Shown here piece after piece: positions 56,701 to 64,000 of a stretch of DNA of 64,000 nt. A program made the translations under genes and the position numbers. Origin of the DNA: Dysidea avara (lineage: Eukaryota; Porifera; Demospongiae; Dictyoceratida; Dysideidae). Within the stretch, counting starts at the first letter, position 1. Each line of letters starts with the position of its first letter. Where the stretch lies: positions 49,375,883 to 49,439,882 of the forward strand of contig NC_089275.1 of assembly GCF_963678975.1 (NCBI RefSeq), written 5' to 3'. The notes beneath the pieces were generated by a model. It worked only from the letters and a program-made list of their open reading frames with translations. It was not told where the DNA came from and did not search any database.

Positions 56701-59700
56701 GAACGATGATAAAATTTGTGCTCACAATGATGTTTTGCCAACAAAAGGAGCTCAGGAGTGGATCCCGGACTAGGGCGGTGTGCTAGAAGATTAAAGTTGG
56801 GAATCAGTATGCTATCCAGAAGTGAAGATTAATTAGTTTCACTAATAATACAGTAGGATTATAGTGTTCATTAGCTGCATAAACAGCAGTGTAGGTTTCA
56901 GCTAGATAGATGTGCACACAACAAACTTTAATGTCACTGCTTAAGGGAATAAGGGCAGATTTTGTCTATGCATAATTTTCATCTAGAAACTGGCTGTAGA
57001 GGAATACACTGGGAATTTTCACTTTATTCTACTTCCAAACTTTGTTCGAACCCCCTTCCAAAATTTCCTGGCTATGTCCCTGCTTTCAACAATTAGAAGA
57101 ATCATTATCACTCTTAAATTCCAGATTTCCAAAGGAGATGCTTTACACAGATATTCTCAACATCAAACTGGATTGTTGATATTGGCTTTATGCATTGACT
57201 GGTTGGTGCTTAGTGATGAAAACAAGTTTTATCAGTACATTTTCTTGCTCTAAGTTAATAACAATTTCTGCAGTATTTTATGAGCCATAGCCAAACATCA
57301 TTGCTGTACAAGAGCACTTGCTATTTCAGGGTGATACTTATATTTACTTACCAGGTAAAATATCTGTATGAAAGCTGCGATACATAGAAACACACCAATA
57401 ATATTATCACCAATATCATATCCACCTTCACGATGACTAGTAACCATGAGAAGGGGAAATAACTATTAATAGATCACATGATTCACTTTGTTCTAAAAAT
57501 AGCACTGACCTCATAAATGATGATGACAGTAAATCCCATTGTAGCATATATGGTAATAGTCAGGAAGACTCTTCGGTCCTTCATCAGGTTTGCCATCATA
57601 GTCAACTTGTTACGTACCCTCATAACCAGTGTGTTCAGTTTCTTATCACGTCTATTAAATTGGTTATATTAACATGACAGGAATATTGCACATTAAAACA
57701 CTCTCACTACAGATATACGTAGCATAAGTGACAAATATCACCTTTATGGAATAGTGTTAGTGCATCTAACAGCATTAAAAATACAACAAGAAAACACTTA
57801 ACGGCTGGATATTGAACTCGAAGAAAATTTCCAATACCTAATTTTTGGTCTGCTTGCCAGCCTGACCACAGTCACAAGACTAGAGGCCAACAAAGCAGTG
57901 CACAGCCACCATTCACATCACAATAACAAACTCATGGGTGACATATGCCTTTTCAGGTTTCAACAAGTGTCTGTCTTCTGTACTTTGTCTTTCCTCCTAT
58001 TTTCAACTGCATGGTTGATGTCTTCTTCATGCAGTTTTGTGGTAGAAAACAAGACATGGAATTACTTTCCCTTAATCTACTGCGTAACTCAGCAGCAAGA
58101 TTAAGAGAGACACAATAAGCACACAGCTAGCCGTGTGTGCCTTTATCCTTGAAAACAACAAAATTAAGGGTTAGCTTGGTACCATCAGCCTTGCTGTGAG
58201 GAATTGTTTGAGTGAATTTGTGAGTTGTGCAGCTGTCACATTCGTGTGATTTAATGAAAGATTTGTCATCGAGCAAAGTCAATATAATTTACATATGCTT
58301 TTTTTCAAGGTAAGTATTGGCTGGTTGCAAAGGTTCATGAAAGAGTCTATTCCTTCGAAGGATGACTCTGTGCCAAACAGACCCTGCATGCAGATTGTAT
58401 TCCTAAGTATATAATTTGTATTCGTTCACTACAGCCACATCAATATAGTACTAAGACAGTAATATATTTGCAATAGATGAAACAGCATGTTGGATGGACA
58501 TGCTATCAGAAACAACTGGTCTCTAGCCTTATGCCCAGCATCATGCATTTGTCTTTGCTTAGATTTTTCTTTCTTTTATAATGCAAAAAGTTGTTACACT
58601 GTTCTCTTGGTGAAACTCCCTGGCTGCTTCCCTGTAGACTTTTTCAGCAGTTTTAATCATCTTAAACTTAGCAAGTATGACTTGTGATAAGACATCATTG
58701 TAGACTATATATTTAGCAGCTGTTACAAGTTTATACAAGTAATAGCTGCATTTAGTACCCCCAGTGTGATGACTGGTCTAGTATCTTGACCAGTCATCAC
58801 ACTGTGAACAAGATACTAGACCAGTCATCACACTGTGATCAAGATACTAGACCAGTCATCACATTGTGATCAAGATACTAGACCAGTCATCACACTGTGA
58901 TAATATCCTAATAGAACAATCATACACCCTTTTGTGCTCTAATTAATGTTTTTCTTGAGCACAATAGGCAAGGAAAAACAGAACGCTGGAAAGAAAAATA
59001 GCGCAACTGACTACAGTGTATATTCAAATAAACATTACAATGGTACGCACTTGCAGACATGTGATCCCAGTAATGGTTTGAGATGGTCTCCCTCCTCATC
59101 AGTAACTTCAACACTGGTTGTTATGCTGATTGCATCACTTGTTACCACGGAGCTGTCATCTTCCAATGATGTTTTCTTCTTTAGCGTCTTCTCAAGGAAC
59201 AAGATAGCAACTGTAGGAGTAAGGTGGCCATACATAAACAAGCAACCCAAAATTGTTACAGTTCTTGAGAAATAATATCAAATTTGTAATACTTGTGAAA
59301 TACTTATGAGAAGTGACATATTACCAGATTTGTAACCCATAGCTACATTATGGAGTAATAGTGTTACTTAATCATTGATAATTTGGCTTGTAATAGTTCT
59401 GTTTTCGTATTTAATTATCTAGTTTTTTTCGCTTGTTTCTAGTACCTATATGTCTTGTTTTTTTGTATTTAGTGACTGTATGTGTTGTATTTTGTATTTA
59501 GTGACTGTATGTGTTGTATTTTGTATTTAGTGACTGTATGTGTTGTATTTTGTATTTAGTGACTGTATGTGTTGTTACCACTCCTGCAAGGAAGAATGGC
59601 TTAGCCGATTGCAAGGAGTTAAAACAATACATCAAATCAAATCAGTGATTTTATACCAACTATCAACTACGTACATTACAACCATCAACAATGTGGAACT

Positions 59701-60734
59701 ATTACTCAACTATCTGTACAGAATTCAGAAGAAAACAACTGGCTAATTATATCATCATCTCTCTCAAAATTTGTAATGCACTAGTAACTATACTACTTCC
59801 CAGATTTGAAATATGATGCAAGAGTGAATCTTGCAATAGTTACTTCTTGTAAAATGATGATGCCCACTCACCAACTAAACTGATCACAATAAACTAACAC
59901 CCACAATCAATCCTTACCAACAAGACTGATCACACTAACTGCTACCCCAACCATACATGGTAACAAATATGGGAACTGACAGAAGAAAGGAACATCAAGA
60001 AATGGATACTTGTTAGCTGGACGAGCTAGGAATCCTCCAGTCAATGAACCCTGTAATGTGCATAGTAGTAAATAGGGGTGGATCATGTGATCAGCTTACT
60101 ATTAGTCTTGCAAATCCATTCATGGTAGCCATTGATGCAAATCCTTTAGCTTGATTGGTGTCATCACATATCTAGTAATGAAATAAGTCATAAGGAGATA
60201 GTTACACAGCATCACATAACTGATAACACACCTCAGAGATATAGGTCTTTGAAATCCCCATTATTCCATCCAGAAGTCCTAGTAATACACGTGCACACAG
60301 TGCCCACACAAAATTCACACTGAAGCCAAATAAAGTGAAACTGATGATTGTGCCAGTAATGCTTAGCAGCATTGCTCGCCTGTTGGGGAATACCCTATCA
60401 TAGTTAATCACATGATCTACCAGTCATACCTACGACCAATGACATCAGCCAACCATCCCCACTATAATGGATCACATGATCATTCCCACATAATAATATT
60501 ACTGCTCACCATTAGACTACCAGCAAAATTGCCAATATAGTAAGCACTACCAAGAAATCCTGCCTTCTTACCAATCTCAGTACGACCAAGCTCAGGAAAG
60601 AAGTCACTGATCATGAATGGTAGGAATGGGAAGATTAAGAGCACCACTGAAATGAATATTATAATCTACATAAAAACCACTACCTCCTCCTCACCATACT
60701 GATCAGCAAACATCACCAGAGATATCACAGCTAC
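50749..60734 (-). CDS. MFS gene 4: ZIFL/TetA-like transporter, lacking only its first exon (13 exons, 588 aa)
   Basis: Closest to gene 3. Exons in transcript order: 60695-60734, 60510-60646, 60430-60461, 60232-60379, 60100-60171, 59918-60050, 59051-59210, 57510-57651, 57352-57462, 51211-51683, 51114-51162, 50955-51063, 50749-50909. They sum to 1767 nt including the TAA stop and stay open. The TM1 exon starts in phase 0 after a good acceptor, so a PLPK-type first exon is expected to the right; none was found before 64000. The TM10 region reads through its micro-intron by chance, which makes a misleading uninterrupted ORF. After motif A the protein reads RRRAML where the other copies have RRPAML. 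The last intron is only 45 nt (50910-50954), against 3.9 kb in gene 2. The C-terminal tail is ISINNDEKNSD. Confidence 0.85.
52687..52943. mobile_element. 257-bp palindromic element of the VNTR-family type
   Basis: The arms agttggattagg/cctaatccaact, with inner gtagtgaaacaagaaagctg and its inverse, pair over about 90 bp. Its core (cccatgactgaattagaga) also occurs at 5680 and 26665, linking it to the VNTR-family repeats. Confidence 0.7.
54058..54102. repeat. 11-bp tandem, 4 units
   Basis: acttgatgtat repeated four times in perfect register; intronic in MFS gene 4. Confidence 0.75.
54621..55042. mobile_element. Complete 420-bp inverted-repeat element (tagggctgagcgatac family)
   Basis: Ends tagggctgagcgatactac and cagtatcgctcagctcta are inverted copies. 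Internal palindromes such as tatatcgcgatatt follow. It is the intact relative of the split copy at 14735-16495 and lies in the long intron between the TM8 and TM9 exons of MFS gene 4. Confidence 0.75.
55371..56151. mobile_element. 0.78-kb element, ggcctgagcctattatgc ends, 8-bp target duplication
   Basis: The ends ggcctgagcctattatgc and gcataataggtgcaggccca are inverses. The direct repeat tgtcatta flanks it (55363-55370, 56152-56159). The interior repeats cctattattct many times. Confidence 0.72.
56173..57082. mobile_element. 0.9-kb element, caggggtgtaggcaggga ends
   Basis: The left caggggtgtaggcagggaag pairs imperfectly with the inverse of ttcctggctatgtccctg at the right. A lone similar end (gtggtgtagccaaggga) occurs near 48190. 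No coding capacity seen. Confidence 0.55.
58762..58900. repeat. 31-bp tandem repeat headed by an inverted copy
   Basis: The unit gatcaagatactagaccagt...cacactgt is repeated about four times. The first copy (58762-58788) is in opposite orientation, so it can pair with any of the following units. Confidence 0.78.
59461..59577. repeat. 29-bp minisatellite, about 4 units
   Basis: The unit tttgtatttagtgactgtat...gtgttgta is repeated with no visible variation, in the intron between exons for TM6 and the linker of MFS gene 4. Confidence 0.82.
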
Positions 60735-61179
60735 CTACACAATGACACTAGTGTACCATACAATGTGTAGCCAAGTTAGTGGGTATTTAATTGTCATACA
60801 TTTCATGATGAAGCAAATATAATGCATTTGTAGATGACAGTAGCTAATCTCATAAAACCGACCCTGTCACAGTGTCTTTCGTGATGCCTACAAACTACTA
60901 AGGCCATATATAGACCACTCATTGTTTATACCTCCAGTAGCTGCATGTGGCTAGAGATTGGTAGTAATATGCAATGATTATCACAATGAATTGTTATATC
61001 TAATTGTTGCCCCCTTATGATATCTTGTGATTGAACTGCACACAAAATTTGTGTGGCAGTCAATCGGTGGAATGACCAAAAAAGTTGCTTCGTCTGCCCA
61101 CGCTTCTAAAGCGCCAAGTCTGGGCCATCTATGACTCGTTGGGGGATGACCAGACAGATACGTACTAATATTTGAAAGA

Positions 61180-63460
61180 AGCAATCCCAGAGGATGACAA
61201 AATGGTATATCACATGAGAAACTATTGAGAAGACAAATACAAGAAAACAAAAGCATAGATGAGTTGGCTAGCAATATTGAGAAATTGTTAGACCAAGGGC
61301 TACCTGCTGCAGTTAGGGATTCTGAACTTTGATTTCATTTTATGAACTTGCTACCTGAAAAAATATTCCTTTACAACAGAAGGTAAAGTTTGTGAAAACA
61401 ATGGCAATAAAGCCTGAGCTTCATTTGATTTATGAGAGAGTGGAGGCATTAGAAACAGTAAACCAACAAAAGCCGATAGAAGTCAGCCAAATAACCAAAA
61501 TGGAGGAAACTCTGCAAGCAATGTCTCAACAATTCTGTGAGCCACGTGGCCAGAGTGCTGGAGTCAGGGAAACCCCACCAACCTGTCGAGCAGGTAGCAC
61601 CGCGAGTGCTCATACAACAGAATGCATACCTGCAATCTCGTAATACACAATTCATTACTGGAAGAGTTGGAACACAGATGATGGTAGATTCGGGTGCTTC
61701 TTGTTCAGTGCTGTCCAATACACACATCCCAATTAAAGACATTCAATGAGCACACAAAATGGTTGGGTATTACCTTCCAACTGGTGTAGTCCAGAGTGAT
61801 GTTACGTTTGGAGACTTAAAACGTACTCACTCACACATTAATTTGTTGCTGTTGTAGACAACTTTTCAATGCCTGTCCTGGGATGTGACTTCCTCAGGGT
61901 TTCGTCATTAACTTTACAAATTGCACTGTGAGTATATTTGACCTTCAAGGACTCCATTTAAACTTACAGCTGACAAGAACCACATTCAAGTCTTGTAATA
62001 CATTAACTGTTGATGATGAACTACCAGAAGCCACTTTCTCAACCATCACACACCACTGACCTACCCAATGATGTACACCCAGACTAGTAGCAAGTTGCAG
62101 ATGATCACAAGCTACTATTCACACAACAACTGACAGTTGCTGAACACTACATTGATACAGGTGACGCTATCCCTGTAAGAGTACCACCTTGTCCCATTCC
62201 CTTCCATTACACAGAAACAGCTAGAAGACATGGTGAAAGAAAGCATGATAAGACCCAGCAATAGTCTTCCAGCTGTGTACGTGACTAAGAGTAATGAAGA
62301 AATAAGGATTTGTGTAGATTCTGTGCAACTGAACTGGCTGACTAAGAAGGACTCATATCCTGTACCACATGCAAAAGGTCCTCAGAAAAAGTAGCAGGCA
62401 AAAGTCTATTCTCAAACCTTGACCTCAGAAGCGCCTACTGGCAATTTCAGATGAACAGCTACTCCATACAAAAGACTACTTTCTGCCCAGGACCGGCTAC
62501 AGCCTTTGGGAGTTCACAGTGATGCCATAAGGACTTACCAAACATACCAACGTGGCCTGGATGATGTCCTTTGTGACTGTAAGTTCTGTGTGGACAATTA
62601 CAGAGATACGTATTCTGGTGATATGGGGTCACACATATGAGACCTCCAGGTAGTTTTGAGTAAACTAAAAACTACTGGCTTCACACTGCGCATGTTTGGC
62701 AAGAGCTCAGTTACACACCTAGGCATCAGCAAGTGTTTCACCCACAGAGAGAACTGTGTTAGTAGCTGACTGGTCAGTTCCCAGTGTTGGGCTGGTACTT
62801 TTAAAAAGTAATATATTACTTATTACTCATTACTGCCACCATAGCTGCCACTGCGATGAAACACATTACAGCTGTATACTACTTCAGTTTAAAAGTAACT
62901 AGTAATGTTTAAAAGTAACAAGTAATGTTTAAAAGTAACTAGTAATGTTTAAAAGTATCTAGTAATGTTTAAAAGTAACTAGTAATGTTTAAAAGTAACT
63001 AGTAATGTTATATTACACAATGTATAAAGGTACTTTGTTAGGTAATAATATTGACATCAACACATCAGAAGGCTTTTGACAATCTTAAACATGTTCTTGT
63101 CTCTCTTTCCATTCTAGATCACCCCCTGACAAATTTGTGCTTATCACAGATGCCCCTGAAGTAGGTCTGGGTGCAGTTCTGTCAACATGACGAGGCACTG
63201 TGGTAGAATATACAAGCAGGTCACTCACATCTGCTGAAAGGAAATAAGTACAATCGCTAAGAAAGAGTGCTTGACAATTGTTTGGGCAACTCATAGATTC
63301 TGACACTACACTATATCTAGATATGCGATGCTGGCTTGAACACACTGGGCACTAGAATTGCGTGCTAATGAATTCACAGTTAAGCATTGTCCTGGAGTAG
63401 AGAATGTAGATGTTGAGGCCACTCCAACCAGATTCATTATTTCCCATTTCATTGAGGCCA
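61180..63460 (+). pseudogene. Degenerate Ty3/Gypsy-like retrotransposon gag-pol remnant
   Basis: Translated fragments in shifting frames show a gag-like helix region (ENKSIDELASNIEKLLDQGL near 61240), an aspartic protease active site (VDSGASCSVLS near 61685-61715), RT pieces (GDAIPVRVPPCPIPFHYTE near 62160; RICVDSVQLNWLTKKDSYP near 62308; GLDDVLCD near 62555) and an RT/RNase H hinge (KFVLITDAPEVGLGAVLS near 63135). Stops and frameshifts occur throughout and no flanking LTRs were recognised, so it is dead. A hAT-like inverted-repeat element interrupts it. Confidence 0.85.
62782..63065. mobile_element. hAT-like non-autonomous element with 20-bp minisatellite, inside the Gypsy remnant
   Basis: The left end cagtgttggg is typical of hAT-like short elements and is followed by palindromic AT-rich sequence (aaaagtaatatattactt). 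A 20-bp unit (agtaactagtaatgtttaaa) then repeats about six times (62889-63008). Gypsy coding similarity stops before it and resumes after it (QKAFDNLKHVL near 63068). The right end is approximate. Confidence 0.6.
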
Positions 63461-64000
63461 AAACTGCATGTTCGTTATTATTATCTATTGCTATATATTA
63501 ATTTTCAACCTGCAAAAACAGTTATAAGAGGTAAAACTACAGTATAAACTACAGTATAAACTACAGGTATAAACTACAGTATAAACTAAGAGTATGAATA
63601 CAGTAAAAGCTTATTATAAGTGGGTTGTGAATCTTAATAAGGTTATTGCTAAAAATAGTACCTGTATGCAGCTGCTATGCAATCATGTAATAAGTGAAAT
63701 TCTTTACATGTAGGTGTGAATGGGAAACACAATGGATCATCTTAGAGTTAATCTCGCTAGCTAGCCTGTATTTATCTTGTCATTTGGTCAGAAACAGGTC
63801 AGGTACCATGTCCAATAGCTACTCTTTAACCTCTGTTAATTAAATGACCTGTTAATGGATTATGAATATCATTACTATATCTGTTAAGAGTGTATTTATA
63901 TGACTGCTTCTCCAATAACACTTGAGTTGAGCTAGTAAGGTTAACCAACTCAATTACTGATCTATCGAAAACTTGGCCTGCCAGGTGACCAAGTTGTCTA

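Larger units (their letters stand above)
60735..64000. other. Region upstream of MFS gene 4 with a decayed Gypsy element
   Basis: Apart from the Gypsy-like pol remnant (61180-63460) and the insertion inside it, no coding exon was recognised. The 5' exon of gene 4 was looked for and not found, so it probably lies beyond the right edge. A short 13-bp tandem (near 63535-63590) repeats aaactacagtata. Confidence 0.45.

Overview
The window is eukaryotic: AT-rich, intron-containing and dense in transposons. An animal glycosaminoglycan-linker galactosyltransferase gene sits beside a family of ZIFL/TetA-like major facilitator (MFS) transporters of a type better known from plants and fungi. That pairing, with ancestral introns of only about 45-55 nt, suggests a sponge or another early-branching metazoan. 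This is inference; no species marker is visible.

The main content is a head-to-tail array of four paralogous multi-exon MFS genes, all on the minus strand. Gene 1 spans 781-10306 and its 3' half lies off the left edge. Gene 2 is complete (13290-35734, 14 exons, 612 aa). Gene 3 is complete (41666-50000, 14 exons, 615 aa). Gene 4 spans 50749-60734 (13 exons, 588 aa) and its first exon is probably off the right edge. I built the models by aligning the four copies by eye; in every copy the GT-AG introns join all listed exons in one open frame. The encoded order is: a short N-terminus ending in a PLPK-type motif, TM1-2, the WGWLAD-x-IGRR loop, TM3-6, an acidic cytoplasmic linker, TM7-9, a large N-glycosylated loop, TM10-12.

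Between genes 1 and 2 is a single-exon B3GALT6-like gene (10427-11431, plus strand). It diverges from gene 1 across 120 bp that must carry both promoters, and it converges on gene 2.

Most of the remaining DNA is repeats. They include many short inverted-repeat elements (MITEs), a Mutator-like element with ~230-bp terminal repeats and a 9-bp target duplication, two copies of one RT/zinc-knuckle/nuclease retroelement (one nested three deep), two other LINE 3' fragments, a decayed Ty3/Gypsy pol, and minisatellites with units of 11-31 bp. These insertions explain why homologous introns range from about 50 nt to 5 kb. I found no rRNA, convincing tRNA or CRISPR.
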